From Anaspis maculata (lineage: Eukaryota > Arthropoda > Insecta > Coleoptera > Scraptiidae), in contig OX421965.1 in the NCBI GenBank assembly GCA_949128115.1, positions 54,988,012-55,052,011 of the forward strand: a DNA stretch of 64,000 bases, written 5' to 3'. A program made the position numbers and the translations under genes. Under the pieces are notes generated by a model. It did no database searches. It saw nothing but the letters and a program-made list of their open reading frames with translations, and was not told the DNA's origin. Shown here in pieces: positions 32,902 to 44,224 of this stretch (within the stretch, counting starts at the first letter, position 1; each line of letters starts with the position of its first letter).

Positions 32902-35900
32902 CGAGTCCGTGCAGAAATTAAGACGCTGTACTCCTTCTCGAGAATTGAAACAAGAGTCTTGGAACTTTTTTCCGATTAATAGCTGATGTCTCCAAGGGTG
33001 GCCAATGGGCACTATTTTTGTTATCCATACATCGTTATCATTATTCTCAAAAAACAGAGATCTCCTGTGCACTTCGATGAAGTTGAACTTCTCCTCGGGA
33101 AATAAAGCTACAGCCGTTGAAGATTGAACTTTATCCGGTGGATAGCTTAGGTCCTCAAGGACCAAATAGGCAGGTTGGCTTTCATAATTCGGCCGCCATC
33201 TTGGCTGCCATATTGAAATTTATTATTAGTGGAACGATTGTCATGAAACTTGAAACTCACCCTTGTCTAGTACGATCATTCTTATTTTCAAGCCAAATCT
33301 TATGATTGCCCCACCATCTTGGCCGCCATATTGAAATCTCTTATAAGTGGAAAGATTTTCATGAAACTTGTTTTTTCGTGGTGCCGTAGTCTTTTCGACA
33401 TCTCTCTCCTTCTTTTTCTCTACGTTGATCCTTCGCTACGTAAGTTTTCCATTCATTCTCCTTATTTATCATTTATCTCCATCCCTCACCGTAGTCGTAT
33501 CACCATCAATGTTGACCTGAATTCATCTTGTTCCAGGACGTTTGGACGGAAACCGCCACGAAATCCAAACTGGCTTCCCCGGACCTGCTGCAGCACACCG
33601 GCAACGTGGTGTCCCTGAACAACAACATCCTCAGTCCCGTCGACTCGAACCACGGGTCTTCGTCGCAGAGGAGCCACTGCAGCACCCCGGTGCAGACTCA
33701 GAACGGCAGCAAAGTCCAGTCGCCTTCGACGGTGGACCCTTCGGCCGTGACGTCCAGTCCCACGGATCCGCTAGGGGCACCGGCTCCAAAGCAAGGCAGC
33801 CCCTTCTATGCCGAACCCGCCGACTCGATCGTGCCGGCCGTACCGAGACGGCTGATGGGACGACCGGTCTACCCCATGCAGCAACGACATTCGAATCCTC
33901 CTGCCCTTCTGGCTCACTTCTCGCCGCTGAGTCCCGGACTGGAACGCATCGAGTCCGGCGATTTCAATGGTACGACGCGCTCTCGAAAAGACTATCCCAA
34001 TTTGTAATCGTTACGCTTTTCAGGAATCATATCATCGTCCGTGGATAATCTGAGTCCGAAGCAGAGGTTCACGGGGTTGAAGAAACCGGATGCGAAACCA
34101 GTGCTGCCGCCTTTCGTCAAGCCGCGAATGAACGACAGCTGGCAGGTCGATAACGGATGGACGTTTATGAGTGAGTTTCAAATTGGGTCGTTCCTCCTTG
34201 ACTATGTTTTTTTTTCTTTCAATTTATGAGTGCTCTTCTGGTAGCCCAATTGAAGTGGGAATACTCGGTAGACGTCATGCTATTTAGCTATTTTGTAAAG
34301 CACAAAAGGCCACACCAGATTCATAATACTGTCAGGAGCACTGTATTACATACATCAAAATTTTAGCAACTCCAAAAAATATGACATAGCTATGAAGGAG
34401 CCCATACGTAGTACATTCACCATGAAGTCAGGAGCCAACCTTTTATTATATTAGGCCATAACTGCAATGAAGCAAGACCTTGTCGCTCTTTTCCTAATGA
34501 CAAAAATTTTTATGCATGCAGTATTTTGCTCTTGATGGTACGTGTGAAAGTTTCTTAGTGTCCGTTTTGCCAAATCTGTCATTTTTAATACCTCGATGAA
34601 AATGCAGCAGCGATGAGCCAGGTCAGGATTTGAATGGGTGGGGCGGGGCCAGTGGACCGACCACTGAGCAGGTTCCATCCAATTCTGAACTGGCTGATAA
34701 TTCATCTTCGCTTGGCCTTGAGCAAGCCTCTCCGTGTATTACGCCGCAACTGTCAGTACGGCAATGTGTAGAGAATACTTGCCAGTGTGAGTCGAGGGAC
34801 AAGTCAGAAGTGTACCAGCGCAGGCACCAGATATTAATATTCTTGCCTGCACCTGTGTTGGGGTCAGGGTGAAATCCCGATGAACCGTTTGCGCTTGGCA
34901 GCCCCAGTGCTTGGATGGACCGACTATCAAGGATCCAAGCACCGCATTGCAGCTCGGTGAGTCCAGCTGGTCTGGGGATATGGTACAATGGGCCCAAAAA
35001 TGAGGCCTATGGTGCCAAGTGGAACTAGGCACGTAACTGCGTAACTACAAGCTCCCTGACTGCAGGGGCAAAAGGACAAAATTATCAATCAGCCAACATT
35101 AACAGAAAGGGAAACAATAAAATCAGAGCTGTGCAAAATGATGCGCCATCATTCTATTTCTGGACTCTTTCTCAATTTAAGTCTGTCCAAACATGTATTA
35201 TTATCAGAATCTTTTGGCCGATAAAGGAGGACTTGTGCCGACATCAAAACCATCAAAGATTGAGTTATAGACCCTGTACTTAATATCAATGATAAATGTA
35301 GTCTCGAGTGTATACACTATGCACATACCGCTTAGATAAGCACTTTTTTCTGTTGAAAATGTTTACCTAATAAAAGCTGATTGCAGTTTAGTTGCAACCT
35401 TGCCGTAATGAATGATCGATTGTTTCAGCAAGCGAATGTGACATCACGATGGAATCGAGCGACCCAGACTACGACTCCGATTGGCCCGTCATCCCGAATT
35501 TAATAACCTCCCTACAACCTTACACGCCCGATCCAGACGACAGGATGACGGTTCAAGACATGATCTCAAAAAGGTATTGTATGATGCACCGAGTGATGCA
35601 CCTCGATTCCACTACCCTCGTCCTTTGACCCTAATTCTCAGCTTTGCAACCTAAAGCCAAAACAATTTCTGCTTACAGGTTTCCGGACATAAGGACTTCA
35701 ACAGAAATCACAACAGATGAAGAGTTGTGTCGGATGTCGGCGTACGACAACGTGGAGGATCGAAGGGTGCCGCGAGCTCCGCCGTCGGAAATCAGCGAGC
35801 TCACCGAATTCTCTGATCCTTGGACGGAACTCAGTCAAGGCGTTACCAATACAGAGACTGATGATTCGTTGAGCGAACGCGTTAATCATAGCACCAGAGT

Positions 35901-38900
35901 GGCTTCGATTTCGCGGTCCAAGAGTTTCAAAGACAGGCTGGATCCTTTGCTCTGTAAGTTTTCAACTCTTCTTCTCGAATCTCTCATAACAAAAAATGCT
36001 CCCTATATGTACTGAAAATCTCAGTTATCCCTCATCCAAATCAGTTAACTGGCCAATAGTAAGGCTTTCCGAGTGAAACGAACTGAGATTTTTTGGAGGA
36101 AAAGAAACGCAAACATGTTCACTTGCTAGCTCTAGAACGGGACTTGGCAATCAGGAACAAATCTGTTTCCTTTCACTATCTGAGCCAAGTATTCTAACCC
36201 AGGTTGCTAGTGGTGTCTGGCTTCCTCCCATACAGTTTTCTCGCTTATTCTTTCTTTAACTTAAGCTAGAGGTGAGTTAGTTTTGTTGTAAAAGGAAAGC
36301 GCCTATTATTAAATTTTCTAATCGATTCTGTCGTGTTTTCAGCTGCACCTCGCTTGCAAGCGTTGAGGAACAGAGATCAGAGCGGTCCGAAAACCGTCGG
36401 CTCCGCCATCCGGATGTACGCTCTGGAGCTGGCACACGACAAGAACACGACTTTTGCTCAAAACATAGACAATTTCATCGCGTGTACTTGCGAATCCAAG
36501 GAGACGAATCCGCAGATCACGATGCGGAACATGAGGCAGTTCATGTCCGGAATGAAGAACTATTTGGTGAAGCACGGAGAGAAGGGTTTCTACAAGGAAA
36601 TCGAACGGGAAAGGAGTAAACTGAAGTCGAACGAGTTCCTGAATTTGGATGCGATTTTGGAGGGCGTCATGCACAAGCTGGTGGTCAAGCCGCTGAAAAG
36701 CCACTTGCAGAAGCTGTTCCTGGACCACTACACGAAAACGGGAGCCATCAGGCTGTTGGCGGACAACATTCACTACGCGGCCACGCGGCCGCTTTCTGAA
36801 CTTGCCATTAAGGTGTGTGAAAACCGAGGTGAAAACTAGACTATTGAGGCTGCTGTAAAGTATGTCGGTTCATATATTTGAATTTCAAGTAGCTGCAACA
36901 GCAAATAAAGTATCAGAAGTCGAGCGAATCTGTATCACAGTGCCATTGTCAGCAGCAAGATGCACCAGTGCACCTTTTAGAAAATGCTGTGGGGCTGTTA
37001 GTATTGAAATGGGAGTTTGCAATCCATAATGTGGATATTAAAATTGATACGAATGCTTTGAACCTTGAACCTACTAATGAACCTTTATTTCAAATGGAAT
37101 ACGTTATTTTCTTATTGAATTCAAATATTCATCATCTTGTGATTTGGTAAATAACGTCCTGATGCGGCAGGACGCAGGACAAACAGAAAACTTTCACATA
37201 ATGTGTGTAATAAAATGTAGAGTGTTTTATCCTGCAGTTCTTTCTGAGATACTTCAAATTTAAAATTAGTCGTCTGCTGCGGTGCACCCTGCACAGTAAC
37301 ATAATAAGTAAGACGAAAATCTCCACAAAAACATCAATATTACATTAGTAACCTCGTTAGTAACAAACCACCTCAGTTTTTAGTTCGAATGATTTTCTCA
37401 CACGCAATTTGTGAACAAACATTGTTTTAAAGTTGTTATTTAATACTTAAATATTATGTATTTATCTGTTTTAGCCTAAAATCACCCTTCCCTCAGAAAG
37501 CTCTCTAAACACCATTTCCCAGTACCTTCAAAGGCTTCAAACTGCAGACTCTCCCTTGGAAAAACTTGAATACTTACTGGCAGCAATTGCTACGATTTTC
37601 AATTCTGTAAGTATTTAATCAAAAAGCTTTGCTGTGGAACTGTAGGCAAAACCAAACTGTTCCATCATTATGTTTTTATAAGTGAAACAGCGAATAACGT
37701 TTGTCAATCTTTAGGTGAAAACAGGCCAGTTGACTGGCTCAGGAAAATTCGTGCAGTTGGGAGCTGACGATTTCTTGCCCTTGTTCGTTTGGGTTTTGGT
37801 GAAGACCAACTTTGTTGCTGCTGAAATTGAAGCCGAGTACATGTGGGGTAAGTTTCTTGAACCTTTGGCTACAGCGAACAGTTGCTGTATTCAATATATT
37901 TTATTTAGGTTTGCTGCATCCATCCTTGCTGTCCGGGGAAGGCGGATATTACCTAACCACTTTGTCGTCGGCTGTCCACGTACTTAAGAACTTCAAGGAA
38001 AGCTCTGAAGAAAACGTGCACAACAGTCACGTGAAAAATGATGTAAGTTCCTGGCTTGTTTCCTTTTTATTCCAGTTCTGACTGTTAGTTACAAAGTTTG
38101 ACTAAACGAATAATATTTCAGTCTGTGCTCAAAGTTGTGGTGCCTGACGAACTCCATGGATCCATATTGACCAAGACACTACCAGCCAAGCCCCATATGA
38201 CCACCAAGGACGTCTGTAACATTATAGCGCATAAAGCGAGAATAACGAATCCCCAGGACTATGCTCTGTACCGTGTAACAGATGGAGAGGGTAAGCCTAC
38301 TAATCACTTTTGACTACTTATACTCATTCAAAGTTCCCACCTCTCCTGCTCCTTTCCTGAGCAATTCCTAACTTGAATTATTTATTCTTTGAATAAGTTA
38401 CGTAGGTATCAAGCCCTGGCGGCTCTTTCGATTATTTCAATTTTACTTAGGCTGATGGGATGAGATACAGGACTTCGAGGCGAGTCAGGATCTACAGAAA
38501 AAAAAATTAGTTTTCTCCATTGGATACAAAGATACAGGGTGATTTGTGTGTTTCGTATGAAATTTTGATAAGCGATATTTCTGAAACGGCTAGAGATATT
38601 TTTTTGAAATTCACTAGTAATATTTCTCTGTTGGTTGGAACTTATCTAGAAGTCATACCGGGTAAGTCAAAATCCAACCCTGTATCGTCGTAACCAATGG
38701 AGAAAACAAAATTTCTTCTGTGGATCCTGACTCGCCTCGAAGTCCTCTATCCCCCATTAGCCTATATAAGGTCACTCATGAATTATACTGTATGTAAGAC
38801 AGGGCTTAGGCCCTAGAGTTGAAGAGCGAATGAAGTTTTTCGTTTTAGAATAATATCAAACTCTGTTCTTGCAGAAACAATCTTGTTGGACAACGAGTGT

Positions 38901-38999
38901 CCTCAAGACTTCATCAACGAAGGCAAACACACAATGCTGGCATACAAAAGGACGGATGCCAAGATAGCGTGGCCCAACCAGGATAAACTAAACATCTAG
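29023..38999 (+). CDS. spri: RIN-family Rab5 guanine nucleotide exchange factor (sprint orthologue), 5' partial
   Basis: Eleven exons join in frame into about 1152 residues: 29023-30316, 33537-33969, 34024-34170, 35429-35573, 35679-35953, 36343-36812, 37475-37606, 37715-37847, 37909-38042, 38122-38290, 38875-38999 (TAG). Domains in order: an SH2 domain near 29250-29560 (WFLPGIQRAGAFHLLQ, GCFVVRQSS with the phosphotyrosine-binding Arg, HYLIQS); a Ser/Pro-rich linker with an SH3-type PPPPPPRW; acidic and Ser-rich central exons; RIN homology plus VPS9 domain in exons 6-9 (GADDFLPLFVWVLVKTN, YYLTTLSSA); and a Ras-association domain in exons 10-11. This order is specific to RIN1-3 and Drosophila Sprint, which couple receptor tyrosine kinase and Ras signals to Rab5 activation on early endosomes. 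The first exon begins in phase 2 behind an acceptor, so the start codon is upstream. Many 5' variants are known in this family. 3' UTR follows with ATTAAA at 39237. Confidence 0.93.
31759..31806. repeat. (GTCC)n microsatellite
   Basis: About twelve GTCC units inside the sprint intron. Its left flank (TTTTTAGCGC...GCTTTGT) is shared with the array at 14221. Confidence 0.9.
32866..32900. repeat. (TGTC)n microsatellite
   Basis: About nine TGTC units inside the same intron. Confidence 0.9.
38447..38764. repeat. Coaxial nested palindrome in the last sprint intron
   Basis: The outer arms pair AGGACTTCGAGGCGAGTCAG (left) with CTGACTCGCCTCGAAGTCCT (right), a perfect 20-bp core, centred near 38606. 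The inner TA-flanked CAGGGTGATTT...AACCCTG segment (38535-38682) is centred at 38608. It lies between the last two coding exons, so the pre-mRNA would carry the hairpin. Confidence 0.85.
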
Positions 39000-39236
39000 T
39001 CATATTTTTTAAGGAAACTCATCGATTTGTTAACGAAAAAATCGTGTTGTACATAGTTTTTGTGTTGATACAAAAAATGTGTAACTTGTCATTTTATATA
39101 ACTTTTAATACATGTTAATGTTTTTGTACTGTAGCTTTTGCTACACGAAATTGTTTTTGTTTTACTTGAAATAACAAATTTTTGTATTATTATCCTGATA
39201 ATAACTATTTATTTCTTTGTGCTGAGTATTGTCACA

Positions 39237-39242
39237 ATTAAA
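39237..39242 (+). other. Likely polyadenylation signal of the sprint-like gene
   Basis: ATTAAA, a common variant signal, about 240 nt after the stop codon in otherwise T-rich 3' UTR. AATAAA at 39355 is an alternative. Confidence 0.35.
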
Positions 39243-39439
39243 AAATATATTCTTCATGTCGTCGTTTTATTCAAGTTGAAGCAGCTGGCGTGTTTCATAG
39301 TAACGATACCAGCTGCAAAAGGCAAGTTGCCTTCAACACATATCACCTTCGTTGGGAATAAAGTTCTAGCTCTGTGCAGCCAAAGTTCCGCTTCCTATCC
39401 TCATCTGAATCGCATGATGATAGACACATTGCAAAGGTA

Positions 39440-41090
39440 GCTAGTACAGGAAAAATAGTAAAAAAATCTGCAAAACCTCGGAAAAAATATGGACGTCCTG
39501 AAAATTTGATATTCTGTTCAGAATTGAGTGCTCTACAACATATCCAAAATCGCCAAAAATCGCACCCGGGGGTTTTGAGTTATTGGAGGGGGGGTGAAAA
39601 ATTGCAACTTAAAATGGAGGGGATAAAACTCGTCAATCCATTGGAAGCAAATACGTTATGATTCGACGCATCATATCCCGTTGATACCATTTTGACACAA
39701 AAAGTGTCAATTACTGTTGAAGGGGGGTCGTGGGGGGGCGAAGCTCTGCTAGGTGGTCCATTTTGTTTTTCTGGCCACGTGTAGAACCGATCACAACAAG
39801 TTTGGTATCTTTTCCGACTAAACTCAATCTCCTGAACTCGAATCCGATCTGTAAATTTGGATAAAAACAAGTTTGAACAAGTTAACTTGAAAAAACTTGT
39901 TTTTTCTTTGACAATTTTGACGAATCTCTTTTTTACTGTTAGAGGTGTTCATCTTCGAAAAATTTCCAGGGGTCATCAGATTGAAGTGTATTCTTCACGA
40001 AAATCATCCACTCGATGTGTAATTTTGTTTCTCGAGTTCAAAAAATCGATTTAAACCTGAGCCGGCTCGGCGCGTTGACCAGAACACTACAGCATGCACC
40101 TTGAAATAAAAATAGCTCAAACTTTCGAAGAGATAACAACTCATCTTTGAAAATTTGATTATCTGTGCAGAATTGAATTCCCCATAACAAAAACAAAACC
40201 GTCATAAATCGCACTGCAGGGTTTTGAGTTATTTGAGGGGAGAGGTAACAGTTCATAGAGCACGAATCTTGAGAAAATGTTATCTTTCTTCTCGAATAAC
40301 TCAAAATTCTACAGTGCGATTTATGGCGATTTTGTTTATGTTATAGAGAATTCAATTCTGCACATATAATCAAATTTTCAAAGATTAGTTGTTATCTTTT
40401 CAAAAGTTTGAGCTATTTTCATTGAAAGGTGCATGCTCTAGTGTTCTGGTCAGTAGCAGACGACACCCCGAGCCGGCTCAGGTTCAAATCGATTTTTTGA
40501 ATTCGAGAATCAAAACTATACATTAAGTGGATGATTTTCGTGAAGAATACACCTCAATCCAATGACCCCTGGAAATTTTTGGAAGATGAATACCTCTAAC
40601 AGTGAAAAAAAAATTCTTTAAAATTGTCAATGAAAAAACAAGTTTTTTCAAGTTAACTTGTTCAAACTTGTTTTCATCCAAATTTTCACATCGGATTCGA
40701 GTTCAGGAGATTGAATTTAGTCGGAAAAGATACCAAACTTGTCGTGATCGGTTCTACATGGCCAGAAAAACAGAATGGACCACCTAGCAGAGCTTCGCCC
40801 CCCCACGACCCCCCTTCAACAGTAATCGACACTTTTTGTGCCAAAATGGTATCAACGGAATATGATGCGTCGAATCATAACGTATTTGCTTCCAACTGAT
40901 TGACAAGCTTCATCCCCTCCATTTCAAGTTACAATTTTTTACCCCCCCACCAATAACTCAAAACCCCCGGGTGCGATTTTTGGCGATTTTGGATATGTTG
41001 TAGAGCACTCAATTCTGAACAGAATATCAAATTTTCACGACGTCCATATTTTTTCCGAGGTTGAAATCTATCTTTCTTGTACTAAGCGTG
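39440..41090. mobile_element. 1.65-kb palindromic (foldback) element
   Basis: Arms of about 800 bp meet at about 40265. They are nearly identical over long stretches, such as CCTCGGAAAAAATATGGACG at 39477 against its inverse at 41040, and the TCGCACCCGGGGGTTTTGAG block against its inverse near 40970. Each arm carries a related module twice, an outer copy near 39500-39600 and an inner copy near 40140-40250, so the block occurs four times. No transposase frame. It begins soon after the sprint 3' UTR. Confidence 0.9.
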
Positions 41091-42271
41091 AGACGTTGTC
41101 GAAAGTTAATTATTCACAGCATGTTTCAAAGTGTAGGTGCGTAATAGGTACCTACTGCAAATAATGGCGATAATATTTCAACTTGGCAAGCTGACGGTGA
41201 GTTTTGCGGTACCTGTCCTAGAATGCTTCTTTCAAGAAATTGTAGGTAGCGTTCCTAATTACTTGATTATTATAAAAATCTGGCTTGAATTATCAAGTTT
41301 TGTACGAGTGTAACATCAAGTAGTAGGAAAGCCTACCCACCGACCACCCACATACCGCACCGGTTTCATGATAATGTAACTTTTGTAAAAATTCTCCAGC
41401 ACCTACCCATTCTCCTTTGTCCTGTTTTCTCCTCCTATGTGCACGCTATTGATTTTTTGAAAAACTGATGGTCAGTGTGTTTGAAATCCAAAACTCTTCA
41501 GAATGCTCGTTATGCATGCGCCAGTGGTTTTGAGAAAAGCGTGATCAACAACGATATGTGATTACTGATGTTTACCATGTTTATTTTTCCGAGCACTTTT
41601 TTTATGGAAAACCGAAACACAATAATGTGATTACTGTTTACCATATACATTTAATCTTTCTTTTCGCTCGAAAACTGAAACAAAAATGTTTTATCGTATG
41701 TGGGCTCAACATGATCAACATCAGAGGATGTTAATTATTGAGAGTAAGTAGGTAGCTCGGTAGGTAGGTACATGGCCAACCTAATCAGTAGGTTCTTTTG
41801 CGCATTTCTCAAAAGATAGTAAGTATTCTGAACATGATTAATCGTGGACACATCGGAGAACAATAATTAAAGAGCCGAAATCTGGAAATTTTTTAAAAAT
41901 TCATTATTGAATACTTCCATATAGTCATAAGGTGCTTTCCTCTTGCAACATGAACTAAGTATTCTGACCTATTCTTTGTTCTGACCTATGTTGTTAGTGG
42001 TATCTCACTTTCGCGCATGCGATTAGATCAGATCAGTGAGTTTTGGGGTAAAAGGAAAGCAGCTAAATAAAATAAAAATAAATTATATTAATGATAAAAT
42101 CCCCACTGAAGTCTCCCCACTGTTACCAACCCTTTAAAAAGAAATAGAACAAATCTCTCTAACCAATGGATATACATGTGTCCCGGAAATAGTGTTACAT
42201 AACTCACAGAGAGATAGAAAATTGAAAAATAAGGGGACTTTTGTTGACAAACACACCCTCCCAAACGTAAA

Positions 42272-42305
42272 TAGTAAGTAAGTAAGTAAGTTAGTAAGTA
42301 AGTAA
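42272..42305. repeat. (GTAA)n microsatellite
   Basis: About eight AGTA/GTAA units with one interruption. Confidence 0.85.
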
Positions 42306-42410
42306 CGGAGATACAGGCCTTCAAAGTTGTTTTTCAAAAACGGTTTTTTTGCATACTTTTTGAACCGTCCAGCCGATTTTATTATTCAAACTCCGTTCAC
42401 AATATCTTCT

Positions 42411-42712
42411 TAAGTATAAAATAACGAATATATAGGGTGATTTTTTTTCTCCATTTCTTTTCTCGTCGCGTTTGGTATTACCGTTATTTAGTCTGAAGAA
42501 CTTGCCACGATGCAAAAATTATCTGCACATCATGTTTTTACTGGTTTTTGATTAATTGTAAATGTAGTTGCAGGGTAAATATCAGCTATACCCATGCAAA
42601 CGCCATATTCAGCAAGTTGAGGGATGTGAAATATAAAAAAAAATACCTCAAGAACCAAAGCAGCTGGAGACTTTTAAATCACCCTATATATTCGTAATTT
42701 TATGCTTACGGA
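42411..42712. repeat. Coaxial nested palindrome
   Basis: The outer arms (AAGTATAAAATAACGAATAT and its diverged inverse ending GCTTACGGAG) are centred near 42561. The inner TAGGGTGATTT...AAATCACCCTA ends (42433-42687) share that axis. Non-coding. Confidence 0.7.
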
Positions 42713-42953
42713 GATTTTGTGGACGGTTCCGAAATATCTTTGACCGTTTTTGAAATATCCTGAAAAATCTGAAAATTTTTCACAATCACTATATTATTTA
42801 TTATAGAAAGTTTGAAATATACATGTTCATTATATACAAGAGAATATAAAAAAAACAAAAAACTGGATTATATATAAAAAATCCCCTCTAAAGATGATAA
42901 AGGGGGGATAGTGCCTAATACAGCAGCAGCATTTCCTCTTTAGATAGCCACGC

Positions 42954-43241
42954 TTATTCTTTGTACCAAATAGGAAGTGGACTTTGCCTCGTTTGTAACA
43001 CCGCGAATAACTTTCCGATAGATCTGGCTAGGTTCTTCGCTTCATCGATCCACGCACCGAAAGTTTCCACCGAAAAAGGTATGAAAATAAACCTCGATTC
43101 CAGCTCTCTGTATTTCTGTTTTTTTTTTTGCACTTCGCCCAGACGTGCGGCTTCATCTACTTCCTGGCTTGTTGAAACGATATAAGAGTTCGCCATCGTG
43201 TCTCGAATGGTCCCAAAGTAATGCCCGACCACCATCACCAT
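42954..43241 (-). pseudogene. C-terminal scrap of a retroelement polyprotein
   Basis: 95 codons read DTMANSYIVSTSQEVDEAAR, a KKKQKYRELES block, then FIFIPFSVETFGAWIDEA. The layout (D-T-A-x-S, A-rich, K-K-x-K-Y, F-x-P-x-x-x-E-T-x-G) matches the region after the reverse transcriptase in a widespread invertebrate and fish LINE type, from memory. No reverse transcriptase lies upstream, so it is an orphan fragment. Confidence 0.5.
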
Positions 43242-44224
43242 GCCAGGGTGTAAGGGTCATACCATCCGCCTTTTTCCCGTCAATTTTCACAATTCAACTT
43301 TTTCCAAAAAATCACTGATTCCTTTAGATATTAGTTAAAGTATAACTTGGTATTTTCATGATGAATTATGTCAGAAATAAAATGTAATCATCCGACATTT
43401 TTTAAGTCTGCTACCAGAGAACTACTGGAAATAAGACAGTCAACTGTTTTTACTTCTTGGCCGCCATCTTGGATCCGCCACCTACGCAAAAGTAGAAATA
43501 GTGTTTGGTGATTGTCAAGATGGTAATACGCATTCAATTAATCAATTACAATCAATCATCCAAAAAGGACAATCTTGCTATAAAGAAATGACTTCTTCGC
43601 CAAAAAAACGACTTTTTAACACTTGATGGCGATTATCCAAAGTTCCTAAGCCCAGGTTTTAGGGGACTTTTTCTAGGTCATTCAAGACTATCAAAGGATT
43701 ATGTGTACAAAATTTCAACCCTCTACTAATTTTTCCGAAGTTGATACTATTTTTTGAACATAGTGACTGGATTAAAAGGTGACCCAGATCTGAATAACCC
43801 TCGAAATCAGACTTGGAGATGGGGGAATCAGTTTGCGAAACCACTTTGCCTGGACCAGCTGAAGAAAATCAGAAAAATGTTTTCTGGAAATGGGAGCCAT
43901 TCGAACTGTTTAGTTCTTGCAGGGTCTTACGCGAGACCCTGTATAAGTATAACAAACACGGAGGATCTGAACTGAACTCTGTCTCTGCCTGTGATCGACA
44001 AAAAACGCAAGGTACCTATTTGGGGGAAAAACCTCGGGAAAAACAATTGGTCCTACTTTTTCTGGAGCTACGGCACATTGAGGTTCTTCTAAAATTTTGA
44101 GTGAGTCACCAGCATAGTTCCTAGCCGGTAGCTAATTATTGAAAAAAAAAAACAAAAGTCAACGTAGTTTCATAAAAACGCCATTCAAATTTTGACTGCG
44201 CTTTGTCAAAATACCTAGATTGAA

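Larger units (their letters stand above)
30317..33536 (+). other. Intron 1 (of those seen) of the sprint-like gene, repeat-rich
   Basis: A 3.2-kb intron between a GTAAGC donor and a TTCCAG acceptor. It holds the (GTCC)n and (TGTC)n arrays. It also has a diverged ~420-bp-spaced duplication: 31840-32180 and 32250-32570 share TGGGTAGCTCATG and CAAGAAAAAT blocks. A ~120-bp-spaced duplication at 33186-33370 contains GGCCGCCAT and CATATTGAAAT. No exon-like frame. Confidence 0.7.
41091..44224. other. Intergenic region before the dynein gene
   Basis: It contains a (GTAA)n array, a coaxial palindrome and a LINE-type C-terminal scrap (listed separately). Otherwise I see no gene. The dynein promoter should lie in the last few hundred bases, but no clear TATA or initiator stands out. 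Confidence 0.5.

Noticed and set aside
33542..34048. 168-codon plus-strand frame overlapping sprint exon 2
   Set aside because: Out of frame with the spliced gene. The other frame joins both neighbouring exons with correct phases.
36339..36773. Minus-strand 144-codon frame opposite the VPS9-region exon
   Set aside because: Shadow of the conserved coding exon on the plus strand.
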